Positions 49,580 to 59,047 of a DNA stretch of 64,000 bases are shown here, piece after piece. Source of the stretch: Flavobacterium sp. (lineage in GTDB: Bacteria; Bacteroidota; Bacteroidia; Flavobacteriales; Flavobacteriaceae). A program made the translations under genes and the position numbers. The notes below the pieces were generated by a model, which was not told the origin of the DNA, did not search any database, and was given only the letters and a program-made list of their open reading frames with translations. Numbering within the stretch: the stretch's first letter is position 1; every line of letters starts with the position of its first letter. Where the stretch lies: positions 2,471,871 to 2,535,870 of the forward strand of contig NZ_CP136574.1 in the NCBI RefSeq assembly GCF_035195345.1, read 5' to 3'.

Positions 49580-50851
49580 TTATTTTGTGATAGTTTGTTT
49601 TCTGTCTGGTCCAACCGAAATAACTTTGATTGGTACTTCGACTTCTTTTTCAATGAATTCGATGTATGTTTTTAATTCTTGAGGTAATTCATCATACGTT
49701 GTCATGCCAGTTAAATCAGCTTTCCATCCTTTCATTTCTGTGAAAATTGGGGTTACATTTTCTGGTTCAATATTGTATGGTAAATGTTGAATTTTTTGAC
49801 CTTTATAGTTGTAACCTGTACAAACTTGTAAGGTGTCAAATCCTGAAAGTACATCGCCTTTCATCATGTATAATTGTGTTACGCCATTTACTTGAACGGC
49901 ATATTTTAAAGCCACTAAATCTAACCAGCCACATCGACGAGCACGTCCAGTAACTGAACCAAACTCATTTCCTACTTTTGCCATTGTTTGCCCAGCTTCT
50001 TCAAAATCTTCTGTAGGGAAAGGTCCGCTACCTACACGAGTGGTGTATGCTTTGAAAATTCCGAAAACGTCTTTTACTTTGTTAGGCGCAATTCCTAAAC
50101 CAGTACAAGCACCAGCTGCTGTTGTATTTGAAGAAGTCACAAATGGATAAGTTCCAAAATCAACATCTAATAAAGAACCTTGCGCTCCTTCTGCTAAAAT
50201 TGATTTTCCTTCTTTTAACGCTTTGTTTAAATATTCTTCACTATCAATGAAAGTTAATTTTTTTAAGTCTTCTACTGCTGCAAAAAACTCATCTTCCATT
50301 TCTTTAAGATTGTATTGTAATTCTACATCGTAGAACTTAATCATTGCTTCGTGTTTGTCAGCTAAAGTTCTGTATCTTTCTTTGAAATCTTCTAATTCTA
50401 AATCACCTATACGAAGACCATTTCTACCGGTTTTGTCCATGTATGTTGGGCCAATACCTTTTAAAGTAGAACCAATTTTTGCTTTTCCTTTTGATGCTTC
50501 TGAAGCAGCATCTAATAAACGGTGCGTAGGTAAAATTAAGTGTGCTTTTCTAGAAATGAATAATTTAGCAGTAACATCCATATTGAATTTTGCTAAACCT
50601 TCAATTTCTTTTTGGAAAACTACAGGGTCAATTACAACACCATTTCCAATAATATTGATGGCGTTTTTGTGGAAAATTCCAGAAGGAATAGTTCTTAAAA
50701 CGTGTTTGATTCCATCAAATTCTAGAGTGTGTCCCGCATTTGGTCCACCTTGAAAACGTGCAATAATATCGTATTTTGAGGTAAGAACGTCAACGATTTT
50801 TCCTTTTCCTTCGTCTCCCCATTGTAATCCAAGTAGTAAATCTACAGTCAT
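49580..50851 (-). CDS. purA: Adenylosuccinate synthase
   Basis: 423 residues from the ATG at 50851 (a longer frame from 50887 adds twelve residues not seen in the family). VDLLLGLQWGDEGKGKIVD (P-loop-like, catalytic Asp), FQGGPNAGHTLEFDG with the catalytic His, GTLKGIGPTYMDK-type segment (KIGSTLKGIGPTYMDK), VGSGPFPTE and GRARRCGWLD are all present. It joins IMP and aspartate using GTP, the first committed step to AMP. The fur-like gene lies 64 nt upstream on the same strand. Confidence 0.97.
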   Translation of the reverse strand: MTVDLLLGLQWGDEGKGKIVDVLTSKYDIIARFQGGPNAGHTLEFDGIKHVLRTIPSGIFHKNAINIIGNGVVIDPVVFQKEIEGLAKFNMDVTAKLFISRKAHLILPTHRLLDAASEASKGKAKIGSTLKGIGPTYMDKTGRNGLRIGDLELEDFKERYRTLADKHEAMIKFYDVELQYNLKEMEDEFFAAVEDLKKLTFIDSEEYLNKALKEGKSILAEGAQGSLLDVDFGTYPFVTSSNTTAAGACTGLGIAPNKVKDVFGIFKAYTTRVGSGPFPTEDFEEAGQTMAKVGNEFGSVTGRARRCGWLDLVALKYAVQVNGVTQLYMMKGDVLSGFDTLQVCTGYNYKGQKIQHLPYNIEPENVTPIFTEMKGWKADLTGMTTYDELPQELKTYIEFIEKEVEVPIKVISVGPDRKQTITK

Positions 50852-50915
50852 TGTGTTGTGTTGTTTGTTGTTGTTGAGGCGTTGCATTGCAACGTCTGTA
50901 CTTAATTAATTTATT

Positions 50916-51356
50916 CTATTGTTGTTGTTTTTTTGTGCCGTAGAAATAAAGTGAATGGGTTTGAATATCAATTCCAAACATTTCTTCCATGGTTTGTTTT
51001 ATTTGTTGAATTCTTGGGTCACAAAATTCGATAACTTCGCCAGAATCAGTTAAAATAATGTGATCGTGTTGTTTATCGAAATATGATTTTTCATAATGCG
51101 CTTGATTTTGACCAAATTGATGGCGACGAACCAGACCGCATTCTAATAAAAGTTCGATAGTATTATAGAGTGTAGCTCTACTTACGCGATAATTTTTGTT
51201 TTTCATTTTGATGTACAAAGATTCGATATCAAAATGCTCGGTTGCACTGTAAATTTCCTGAAGAATAGCAAAACGTTCTGGTGTTTTACGGTGTGCTTTT
51301 TCTTCTAAATATTTAGTAAAAACATTTTTTACAATTTCCTGATTTTTGTTTTCCAT
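50916..51356 (-). CDS. Fur-family transcriptional regulator lacking the CxxC zinc motifs
   Basis: 146 residues. Winged-helix domain: HRKTPERFAILQEIYSATEHFDIESLYIKMKNKNYRVSRATLYNTIELLLECGLVRR (about 22-78). The dimerisation domain has HYEKSYFDKQHDHIILTDSGEVIEFCDPRI, retaining the HDH metal-site residues. The usual structural-zinc Cys pair before GEVIEF is replaced (LTDSGE, no CxxC), and there is no second C-terminal pair. Family members sense iron, zinc or peroxide; which applies here is open. Located between rel/spoT and purA on one strand. Confidence 0.88.
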   Translation of the reverse strand: MENKNQEIVKNVFTKYLEEKAHRKTPERFAILQEIYSATEHFDIESLYIKMKNKNYRVSRATLYNTIELLLECGLVRRHQFGQNQAHYEKSYFDKQHDHIILTDSGEVIEFCDPRIQQIKQTMEEMFGIDIQTHSLYFYGTKKQQQ

Positions 51357-51379
51357 TGTTTTGGTTAATGAAATATTCG

Positions 51380-51387
51380 CAAAGATA
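51380..51387 (-). promoter_or_regulatory. Candidate -7 element of the fur-like gene (TATCTTTG)
   Basis: The minus strand reads TATCTTTGCG, 23 nt before the ATG at 51356. No clear -33 TTG. Confidence 0.5.
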
Positions 51388-51451
51388 GTGTTATTTTTGC
51401 ATTGTAAAAAAGTCTAAATTTAATAGATGGTATTTTAGTTATTAACTTTTG

Positions 51452-53671
51452 TTAATTATTATAAACCCTTATTACCTTATCAACTCCATCCACTTTTTTG
51501 ATGTTTTCTATCAGTTTTTTAAGGATCGTATTATTTTGAACTACAACAGCTACTTGTCCATAAAAAATTCCAGCTTCACTACTTAAAGAAATACTTTGAA
51601 TATTAACATTCATTTGGTTTGAAATAACTTTGGTTAAATCATTAGTTAATCCTAAAATATCCATTCCAGTAATTTTTAGAATAGCTTTAAATTCTTCTTG
51701 TGAAGAGTCTATCCATTTTGCTTGAATAATTCTGTATGCATAGTTAGACTGCATTCTTATAGCATTTGGACAATCTTTTTTGTGTACTTTAATTCCTTCA
51801 TTAATACTTACAAAACCAAATACTTCGTCTCCTGGGATTGGGTTACAACAGCTGGATAATTTATAATCAAGTTTATCTTGTTCTGAACCAAATACCAGTA
51901 AATCGTATTTTTTACTGATTTCGTTTTTGTTTATTTGTTCTGATTGGCTGGTAGGCGAACGCTTCATGGTTTTCTTAAAGAAATTAACCAAAGTGTTGCT
52001 TTTTTGAGCTGCAAATTCTTTTAATTGTTGGTTTTCGATTGCGCCAATTCCGGCACGATAATATAAATCTAAACTAGTTTGAAATTTAAAATAATTAACT
52101 AATTCATTGGTTGTGTTTTCGTTAAGTGTAATTTTTAAATGGCGTAATTTTCGGGTAAGAATTTCTTTACCATCTTCGGCAATTTTTTTGGTGTTCTCGT
52201 TTAGAACATTTTTAATTTTATTTTTTGCTCTAGAGGTAGTAACATAATCTAACCATTGCGAAGTTGGTTTTTGATTTGCGGAAGTAATAATTTCCACCTG
52301 ATCACCACTATTTAAAACATGGTTCAAAGGAACTAATTTTCCGTTAACCCTTGTTCCTCTAGTTTTTACGCCTATTTCCGAGTGAATACTAAATGCAAAG
52401 TCTAATGAAGTAGCTCCTTTAGGTAACGATTTGATTTCGCCCTTTGGGGTAAATACATAAATTTCTTTAGCATATAAATTCAGCTTGAAGTCTTCAACGA
52501 AATCAACTGCATTGGCACTAGAATTTTCTAAAGCTTCTTTTAATTGGTTCAGCCAAATTTCTAATCCATGTTCTTCTGTTGCACCGTTTTTATATTTGTA
52601 GTGCGCTGCATAGCCTTTTTCTGCAATTTCGTCCATGCGTTCGCTACGTACTTGAATTTCTACCCAACGTCCTTTTGGTCCCATTACGGTTATGTGCAAT
52701 GCTTCGTAACCTGATGATTTTGGTGATGAAATCCAATCGCGTAATCGACTTGGAGATGGACGATAATGGTCTGTTACAACGGAGTAAATTTTCCAAGCAA
52801 TAAATTTTTCATCATGTTGATTGGCTTTATAAATTATGCGTAAAGCGAATTTATCATATACTTCATCAAAAGTAACGCCTTGCATCTTCATCTTTCTTCG
52901 TATAGAATAAATAGACTTTGGTCGACCTTTAATTGTAAATTCAATTCCTTCATCAATCATTGATTTACTCAAAACGTCAGAAATAGATTTGATATAGGAG
53001 TCTTGCTCTTCTTTGGTTTCTTTAATCTTACTAACAATATCGTTGTAAACTTCGGGTTCGGTATACTTTAGTCCTAAATCTTCTAATTGTGTTTTGATGT
53101 TATATAAGCCTAGACGATGAGCTAGTGGTGCGTAAATGTATAAGGTTTCGGAAGCAATTTTGGCTTGCTTGTAATCAGCCATACTTCCCATAGTTTGCAT
53201 ATTGTGTAATCTATCGGCAATTTTGATAATAATTACTCTTACGTCATCATTTAATGTCAATAACATTTTACGGAAATTTTCCGCTTGCATTGAAATTTCC
53301 TGATCGGTTTTAACTTTTGCTATTTTGGTTAGTCCTTCAACTAATTGCGCAATTTTTGGATTGAACATTTTTTCAATGTCCTGAACAGTAATATCCGTAT
53401 CTTCAACCACATCGTGCATTAATGCAGCAGCAATGGAAGTAGCTCCCAAACCAATATCACGGGCCACAATTTTTGCAACAGCAATAGGATGGAAAATATA
53501 GGCTTCACCCGATTTTCTTCGTTGGTCTTTATGAGCATCAACAGCTACATCAAATGCTTTACGGATGATTTTTTTGTCTTCAGCTGTAAGGGTTTGATAA
53601 CTGATGCGAAGTAATTCTTTATATTCTTGCGCAATGGCTTTGTTTTCGGCTTCTAATTCAATCTCTGTCAT
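51452..53671 (-). CDS. Bifunctional (p)ppGpp synthetase/hydrolase (RelA/SpoT homologue)
   Basis: 739 residues. Domains in order: HD hydrolase (about 45-200; YIFHPIAVAKIV, AALMHDVVEDT, KIADRLHNMQTM), synthetase (about 255-365; KGRPKSIYSIRRKM, DKFALRIIY, GYEALHITVMGPKGRWVEIQVRSERMDEIAEKGYAAHY), TGS (about 405-465; VFTPKGEIKSLPKGATSLDFAFSIHS), helical/zinc-finger region with SCCNPIPGDEV, and C-terminal ACT (about 660-737). The intact HD motif predicts hydrolysis as well as synthesis of the alarmone. It is the only long RSH in the window. Confidence 0.96.
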   Translation of the reverse strand: MTEIELEAENKAIAQEYKELLRISYQTLTAEDKKIIRKAFDVAVDAHKDQRRKSGEAYIFHPIAVAKIVARDIGLGATSIAAALMHDVVEDTDITVQDIEKMFNPKIAQLVEGLTKIAKVKTDQEISMQAENFRKMLLTLNDDVRVIIIKIADRLHNMQTMGSMADYKQAKIASETLYIYAPLAHRLGLYNIKTQLEDLGLKYTEPEVYNDIVSKIKETKEEQDSYIKSISDVLSKSMIDEGIEFTIKGRPKSIYSIRRKMKMQGVTFDEVYDKFALRIIYKANQHDEKFIAWKIYSVVTDHYRPSPSRLRDWISSPKSSGYEALHITVMGPKGRWVEIQVRSERMDEIAEKGYAAHYKYKNGATEEHGLEIWLNQLKEALENSSANAVDFVEDFKLNLYAKEIYVFTPKGEIKSLPKGATSLDFAFSIHSEIGVKTRGTRVNGKLVPLNHVLNSGDQVEIITSANQKPTSQWLDYVTTSRAKNKIKNVLNENTKKIAEDGKEILTRKLRHLKITLNENTTNELVNYFKFQTSLDLYYRAGIGAIENQQLKEFAAQKSNTLVNFFKKTMKRSPTSQSEQINKNEISKKYDLLVFGSEQDKLDYKLSSCCNPIPGDEVFGFVSINEGIKVHKKDCPNAIRMQSNYAYRIIQAKWIDSSQEEFKAILKITGMDILGLTNDLTKVISNQMNVNIQSISLSSEAGIFYGQVAVVVQNNTILKKLIENIKKVDGVDKVIRVYNN

Positions 53672-53691
53672 ACATTTTCTTTAACAACCTA

Positions 53692-53768
53692 AAAGTATAT
53701 TATTTTTTCTAATTGTGCAATAGAGAAAAGAATAAAGAACAAAGATTTGAAGTTGAATTTTGAATTTG
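53692..53768. repeat. Short-word repeat gap (AAAGAA-type and GTTGAATTTTGAA words)
   Basis: GAGAAAAGAATAAAGAACAAAG is followed by TTGAAGTTGAATTTTGAATTTG. The 13-mer GTTGAATTTTGAA (53752-53764) is identical to 21655-21667. Confidence 0.5.
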
Positions 53769-54563
53769 TTATTGAAATTGTCTTTGTCTTTTGGCTTCGA
53801 ATAACAAAATTGCGGCTGCAACGGAAACATTCATGGAATCGATTTCGCCTTGCATTGGAATGATGATGTTTTTGGTGCTTTCTGTTCGCCATTTTTTGGA
53901 TAAACCTGTAGCTTCTGTTCCTACAACTAAAGCAGTAGGAGTGGAGAAGTTTTGTGTATGATATTCAGTAGAATCTTGTAAAGTTGCCGAATAAATATTA
54001 ATGTTATTTGCTTTCAAATACGCTATAACTTCTTCTGTAGTTCCAACAGCAATTTGTCGAGTAAACAAACAACCTACACTGGAGCGAACGATGTTTGGAT
54101 TGTATAAATCACTTTTTGGATTGGCGATAATAACCGCATCAATGTTTGCGGCATCAGCAGTTCTTAAAATAGCGCCTACGTTTCCTGGTTTTTCTAATGA
54201 TTCTCCAATTAAAATCAATGGATTTTTAGAAAGTTTTAAATCGGCTAAAGCTAATGATTTTGTTTTCGCAATAGCTAAAATACCTTCAGTAGTATCGCGA
54301 TAGGCTAACTTTTGATAGACTTCTTTTGAAATTTCGATAAGTTCAACTTCGATCGATTTGAGAAGGTTTTTTATTTCTCTTTCCGATTGTATTTCTGGTA
54401 AAAATAGAATCGTTTCTAATTCATAGCCACCTTTTAGTGCTAATTCAATTTCGCGTTTTCCTTCAATTAAAAAAGTGCCCGTTTGCTTACGAACTTTTGC
54501 CTTTTCCTGTAATTGAACTAACGATTTTATATACGGATTTTGAACCGAGGTGATTTGTTTCAT
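53769..54563 (-). CDS. TrmH/SpoU-family RNA 2'-O-methyltransferase
   Basis: 264 residues from the ATG at 54563; the longer frame from 54605 begins inside the upstream terminator. N-terminal RNA-binding substrate domain (KVRKQTGTFLIEGKREIELAL). SPOUT knot motifs: LIGESLEKPGNVGAILRTADAA (motif 1, with Asn and Arg), ALVVGTEATGLS (motif 2) and IIPMQGEIDSMNVSVAAAILLFEA (motif 3). It probably methylates a 23S rRNA or tRNA ribose; the target is not predictable. Confidence 0.92.
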   Translation of the reverse strand: MKQITSVQNPYIKSLVQLQEKAKVRKQTGTFLIEGKREIELALKGGYELETILFLPEIQSEREIKNLLKSIEVELIEISKEVYQKLAYRDTTEGILAIAKTKSLALADLKLSKNPLILIGESLEKPGNVGAILRTADAANIDAVIIANPKSDLYNPNIVRSSVGCLFTRQIAVGTTEEVIAYLKANNINIYSATLQDSTEYHTQNFSTPTALVVGTEATGLSKKWRTESTKNIIIPMQGEIDSMNVSVAAAILLFEAKRQRQFQ

Positions 54564-54581
54564 GAAATAGAAATTATATTG

Positions 54582-54589
54582 CAAAAATA
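54582..54589 (-). promoter_or_regulatory. Candidate -7 element of the SpoU methyltransferase gene (TATTTTTG)
   Basis: The minus strand reads TATTTTTGC, 18 nt before the ATG at 54563, directly after the amidohydrolase terminator. The -33 box is not obvious. Confidence 0.45.
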
Positions 54590-54590
54590 C

Positions 54591-54621
54591 AAAAAAGCCT
54601 CTCATTTACTGAAAGGCTTTT
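54591..54621 (-). terminator. Rho-independent terminator of the amidohydrolase operon
   Basis: AAAAGCCT (54593-54600) pairs with AGGCTTTT (54614-54621). The minus-strand T tail matches the A run at 54591-54596. Confidence 0.82.
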
Positions 54622-54625
54622 GGTG

Positions 54626-55921
54626 TTATTTTTTTTGTTGTTCGAATTTTCCTTTGTATCGTTCGTACAATTCGGTATGGTGACTTTCTAAACTGATTTG
54701 TCTTCCATCAATGAAAGCGAAGGAAATAACATTCGTTTTCATATCTAAAGCATCATCTTCAGAAATAAATAATGTGGCACTTTTTCCAGATTCTAAGGTT
54801 CCGTATAAATTGTCAATTCCTAATATTTTAGCTGAATTACCAGTAATTAATTGCAACGCTTGTTCTTTTGAAAGTCCCCAAGCAGCGCAAGTTCCAGCGT
54901 AGAAAGGAAGGTTTCTAGTTTGCATACGTTCCATGTCGCCTGCATTTTGTAACCCAACTAAAACACCTGCATCAACTAGTAATTTAGCATTTTTATAAGG
55001 TAAATTTACATCTTCGTCTTCTAATAAAGGTAAATCGTGCACTCGTTTTAATAAAACAGAAACGCTGTTTTCTTTTAATAAATTAGCTACTTTAAAAGCA
55101 TAATAACCGCCAACAATCGTCATCTTTTTGATGTTGTTCTTCTTTTTGAATAAAACCGCATCAATGATTTCTTTTTCGCCATTTGCATTTACAAACAAGG
55201 TTTTTTCGCTTGATTGTAAACCTTTCATAGCTTCATATGGAATATCTTTTTTAGCATTTTTACTTCCTAAATAAGCAAAAGCATTGTCGAAATACTCTTG
55301 AATTGCTTTTACTTCCGGATCGTAGTTTTTGTTCATTTCGATTCCTCCAGGTTCAGCCCACCAACCAGCTCTCGAATAACTTCTTGGCCAGTTTAAGTGA
55401 ATTCCATCGTCAGTTTTGATAGCAGCGTCTTCCCAGTTCCAAGCATCTAATTGAACAATTGAAGAAGTTCCAGCAATTCTTCCGCCTCTTGGTGTAATTT
55501 GAGCTAATAAAACGCCGTTTGGTCTTGTTGTTTCTACTAATTTAGATTCAGCATTGTAAGCAATAATACTTCTTACGTGTGGATTGAAATCACCAATTTC
55601 ACTTTCATCATCTGAAGCTCTAACCGCATCAATTTCTACTAAACCTAATGTTGAATTTGGTGCAATGAATCCAGGATAAACATGTTTTCCAGAAGCTTCT
55701 ATCACAATATCGTGTTTAGCTGGTTTCATTACAGTAGCATCGCCAATGTTGGCAATTTTTCCATCAATAATCGAAATTAAACTGTTCTCGATTACTTTTC
55801 CGTTTCCTAAATGCGCTTTTGCACCTATGATTAAAATCGATTTGCTTTGTTTTGGTGCAGGCGTTTGTTGGGCAAAACCAAACAAAGAAATAAATAAAAG
55901 AACTATATATTTTTTCATCAT
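54626..55921 (-). CDS. Secreted amidohydrolase-family protein, apparently lacking the HxH metal motif
   Basis: 431 residues from ATG ATG at 55921, with a signal peptide (KKYIVLLFISLFGFAQQ). The amidohydrolase beta-sandwich is clear (SILIIGAKAHLGNGKVIENSLISIIDGKIANIGDA) and the closing GTLESGKSATLFIS is typical. However, where the HxH metal pair should follow VYPGFIAP there is NSTLGLVEID instead, so catalysis is doubtful. Its ATG overlaps the upstream stop (TAATG), indicating translational coupling with 55921-58950 and probably a joint function. Confidence 0.85.
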   Translation of the reverse strand: MMKKYIVLLFISLFGFAQQTPAPKQSKSILIIGAKAHLGNGKVIENSLISIIDGKIANIGDATVMKPAKHDIVIEASGKHVYPGFIAPNSTLGLVEIDAVRASDDESEIGDFNPHVRSIIAYNAESKLVETTRPNGVLLAQITPRGGRIAGTSSIVQLDAWNWEDAAIKTDDGIHLNWPRSYSRAGWWAEPGGIEMNKNYDPEVKAIQEYFDNAFAYLGSKNAKKDIPYEAMKGLQSSEKTLFVNANGEKEIIDAVLFKKKNNIKKMTIVGGYYAFKVANLLKENSVSVLLKRVHDLPLLEDEDVNLPYKNAKLLVDAGVLVGLQNAGDMERMQTRNLPFYAGTCAAWGLSKEQALQLITGNSAKILGIDNLYGTLESGKSATLFISEDDALDMKTNVISFAFIDGRQISLESHHTELYERYKGKFEQQKK

Positions 55922-58900
55922 TAATTGTATTTGTAGTGAGATTCTTTGCAATATTCTCCTAAAGTATCACAGTGGTAGTGACCGTTTTCTTTTTTCTTAG
56001 GTAATTGTGTTTTCATTCCTTTGTTTTTAGCGTCTAATAAGATGTTAATCAAATCGGCTCTTTCTTTTTGAATTTGGTTCAACACTTCTTGCTCTTTTTC
56101 TAAATCGTAGAAAATGATTCCGTCTACTAACGTTTTTTCAGCTCTTGTGTAGATTGATAACGGACTGTCTGACCAAAGTACCACATCCGCATCTTTTCCT
56201 ACTTTAATACTTCCCACTTTGTTGTCGACTTGAAGAATTTTTGCAGGATTTAAGGTTACGAAGTTCCAAGCTTCTTCTTCCGTTACATTTCCGTATTTAA
56301 CTGTTTTAGCTGCTTCTTGATTTAAACGTCTTGACATTTCAGCATCATCTGAATTGATAGAAACTTTTACACCTTCATTCATCATTATAGAAGCATTGTA
56401 AGGAATTGCATCGTTTACTTCGTATTTGTAGGCCCACCAATCAGCAAAAGTTGAACCAGCAACGCCGTGAGCTGACATTTTATCTGCTAATTTATAACCT
56501 TCTAAAATGTGAGTGAATGTTTGAATTTTAAACCCGTAACGCTCAGCTAATTTCATCAACATATTGATTTCTGATTGCACATAAGAGTGACAAGTAATGA
56601 AACGTTTTTTAGCTAAAATTTCGCCTAAAACTTCCAGTTCTACATCAAATCTTGGCATAACTTTGTTTTTACCTTTTCCTGATTTGTAGGCATCCCAATC
56701 ATTCTTGTATTCAATAGCTCTTGTGAAATAATCTTCATAAACTTGTTCCACACCCATACGTGATTGCGGGAAACGGTTTCGTGAAAAATCGCCCCAGTTG
56801 GATTGTTTTACGTTTTCACCCAAAGCAAATTTAATGTATTTCGGAGCATCTTTTACTAACATTTCATCTGGAGAATAACCCCATTTTAATTTGATGAAAG
56901 CTGCACGACCTCCAATAGGATTTGCAGAACCATGTAATAAGTTTGCAGAAGTAACACCACCTGCTAAATTTCTGTAAATATTGATGTCTTCTGAATTCAC
57001 AACATCTTCAATCGTAACTTCGGCAGATGAATTTTGACCTCCTTCGTTTACTCCATTTGAAATAGCAATGTGTGAATGTTCGTCTATGATTCCAGCAGTT
57101 AAATGTTTACCAGTTCCGTCCACAACTTTTGCTCCAGAAGCAGGTAAGTTTTTACCAATTTTGACAATTTTACCGTTTTGGATTAAAACATCGGTTTCTT
57201 TTAGAATTCCCTCTTTTTCACCTGTCCAAACCGTTACATTTTTGAATAAAATGGTTTCTTGTTTTGGTTTTTCGTCATTTCCAAAAGAAATATTAGGGAA
57301 AGTTACCGAATACATTGACGGCACTTTTGGTTCGTCTTTTTTATCATCTTTCTTTTTATCTTCTTTAACTTCTGTCGCTCTTTTAGTAGCAGTCCATGAA
57401 GTTTCGTTTCCATTTTCTAAAACGGCTTTTCCTTGCATCATGTCTTTTACGAAAGTTCCAGAAAGTCTAACGAAATTTGCTTTTGTAGTATCTTGATTTT
57501 TAATTACCAAATTCACCCACGGATCATTGAACTGAATTTTTGTTCCAAAGTTGATGCTATCTTTAACTGCTTTTGCTTCGAATTTTGAAGTTTCGCCTTC
57601 GATTATTAGTTCGAATTTGGTATTGTCGAAAACTAAATCATAAGTTCCTCTAATGTCTGTTGGGTTAATTTTATCGATGATATTTCTATTTCCTTGCACC
57701 CAGTTTTCTAAGATGTTGCTTTTGTCTTCAAAAATATCACCTGAAACAATAATAAAGTTCGCTAATTTTCCTTTGGAAATTGAACCTACTTTATCAAATT
57801 GATTGACCAATTTTGCTGGTGTTTCGGTTAAAGCTAATAGGGCTTTGTCTTTAGGTAAACCATATAATACGGCCTTTCTTAAATTAGATAAAAAGGATTT
57901 TGTGTCTTTTAAATCGGAAGAAGTAAGAACAAATGAAACATTGTTCTCTGATAAAATTTTCAAGTTGAAAGGTGCTTGATTCCAAAATTTCATATCGCTC
58001 AAGCTTACTTGTTGTGCTAAATATGGATCAGAAACGTCATAAGCATCAGGGAAATTCAATGGAATTATGAAGGTAGCTCCTGTTTTTTTAATTTCGTTAA
58101 TACGTTCAAATTCATTACCTCCACCTTTGATTAGGTATTTTACTCCGAATTCATCGCCTAATTTATCCGCTCTTAAAGCGTTTAATTTATCACCAGCGTT
58201 GAAGATTTGAAGTAATGATTTATTAGCATTAAAAGCTTCTAACGATAAATCTCTGTTAGTTGCGTTTCCTTGTGCATACCATTTAGCATCATTAAATACT
58301 TGGCGAATTAAAGCCATACTTCCCATCATAGAAGACGGATAGCTTTGTTTGGTGAATTTGCTTCTACTGAATTTGAAATGTTGCGAAACTTTATCTTTTA
58401 CAATTCTATCTGCATTGGTTCCAAAATCATTTAAGGTCCAAAGTAAACCTGTTCCGGCAATTACGCCATCATTGTGGTGACTTAAAATTGTACCAAAACC
58501 AACTTCTCTTAAACTTCCAGCTGCTTTTTCATCATAGTTTAAGTTTTCATAAGCATTGTATTCTGGCTTTATATGATCGTTCCAGTAATAGCCTTCGCGG
58601 TTGGTGTCATATTGTGGGGTGAAATTGCCATTAGGTCTTGGAGTAGGTTTGCTAATACCAAATTCGCTATATAATTCAATGAAAGAAGGATAAATTGTTT
58701 TTCCTGTGGCATCTACTATAGTAGTGCCTTTTGGAATGGAAACATTTGTTCCAACTTCAATAATTTTGTTTTCTTTAATTAACAGTGTTGCTTTTTCAAT
58801 TTTTTGCGTAGCTGACACATAAATTGTAGCGTTTGTAATAGCGGTAAAGTTCTTGAAACTTTGTTTTACGCCATCATTTTTAGGAAAATATTCTTGCGAA

Positions 58901-58950
58901 TTCACTGAAAAGGAAAGCAAGAATACTAACAATAATGATAAGTATCTCAT
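55921..58950 (-). CDS. Secreted two-module amidohydrolase-family protein
   Basis: 1009 residues, signal peptide about 1-18. Module 1 (about 30-435) has the amidohydrolase sandwich and ends with SISKGKLANFIIVSGD, but lacks HxH after TIYPSFIELYS. Module 2 (about 585-970) is complete-looking: GIIDEHSHIAIS (HxH), FITCHSYVQSEI and FTHILEG (further His), and INSDDAEMSRR (metal Asp), ending VGSIKVGKDADVVLWS. The central linker is Lys/Asp-rich. Thus one active-looking and one degenerate domain, followed by another degenerate one in the next gene. Substrate unknown; peptidase- or imidazolonepropionase-like names are used for homologues. Confidence 0.87.
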   Translation of the reverse strand: MRYLSLLLVFLLSFSVNSQEYFPKNDGVKQSFKNFTAITNATIYVSATQKIEKATLLIKENKIIEVGTNVSIPKGTTIVDATGKTIYPSFIELYSEFGISKPTPRPNGNFTPQYDTNREGYYWNDHIKPEYNAYENLNYDEKAAGSLREVGFGTILSHHNDGVIAGTGLLWTLNDFGTNADRIVKDKVSQHFKFSRSKFTKQSYPSSMMGSMALIRQVFNDAKWYAQGNATNRDLSLEAFNANKSLLQIFNAGDKLNALRADKLGDEFGVKYLIKGGGNEFERINEIKKTGATFIIPLNFPDAYDVSDPYLAQQVSLSDMKFWNQAPFNLKILSENNVSFVLTSSDLKDTKSFLSNLRKAVLYGLPKDKALLALTETPAKLVNQFDKVGSISKGKLANFIIVSGDIFEDKSNILENWVQGNRNIIDKINPTDIRGTYDLVFDNTKFELIIEGETSKFEAKAVKDSINFGTKIQFNDPWVNLVIKNQDTTKANFVRLSGTFVKDMMQGKAVLENGNETSWTATKRATEVKEDKKKDDKKDEPKVPSMYSVTFPNISFGNDEKPKQETILFKNVTVWTGEKEGILKETDVLIQNGKIVKIGKNLPASGAKVVDGTGKHLTAGIIDEHSHIAISNGVNEGGQNSSAEVTIEDVVNSEDINIYRNLAGGVTSANLLHGSANPIGGRAAFIKLKWGYSPDEMLVKDAPKYIKFALGENVKQSNWGDFSRNRFPQSRMGVEQVYEDYFTRAIEYKNDWDAYKSGKGKNKVMPRFDVELEVLGEILAKKRFITCHSYVQSEINMLMKLAERYGFKIQTFTHILEGYKLADKMSAHGVAGSTFADWWAYKYEVNDAIPYNASIMMNEGVKVSINSDDAEMSRRLNQEAAKTVKYGNVTEEEAWNFVTLNPAKILQVDNKVGSIKVGKDADVVLWSDSPLSIYTRAEKTLVDGIIFYDLEKEQEVLNQIQKERADLINILLDAKNKGMKTQLPKKKENGHYHCDTLGEYCKESHYKYN

Positions 58951-59047
58951 GATTTTTAGTTTAGTAAAGCATAAAGATAAAAATTATCTTCAATTATAAT
59001 ATTCTCTATGGCTTATTTAAGAAATTTTAACTTTTGTTGTAAGTAGG

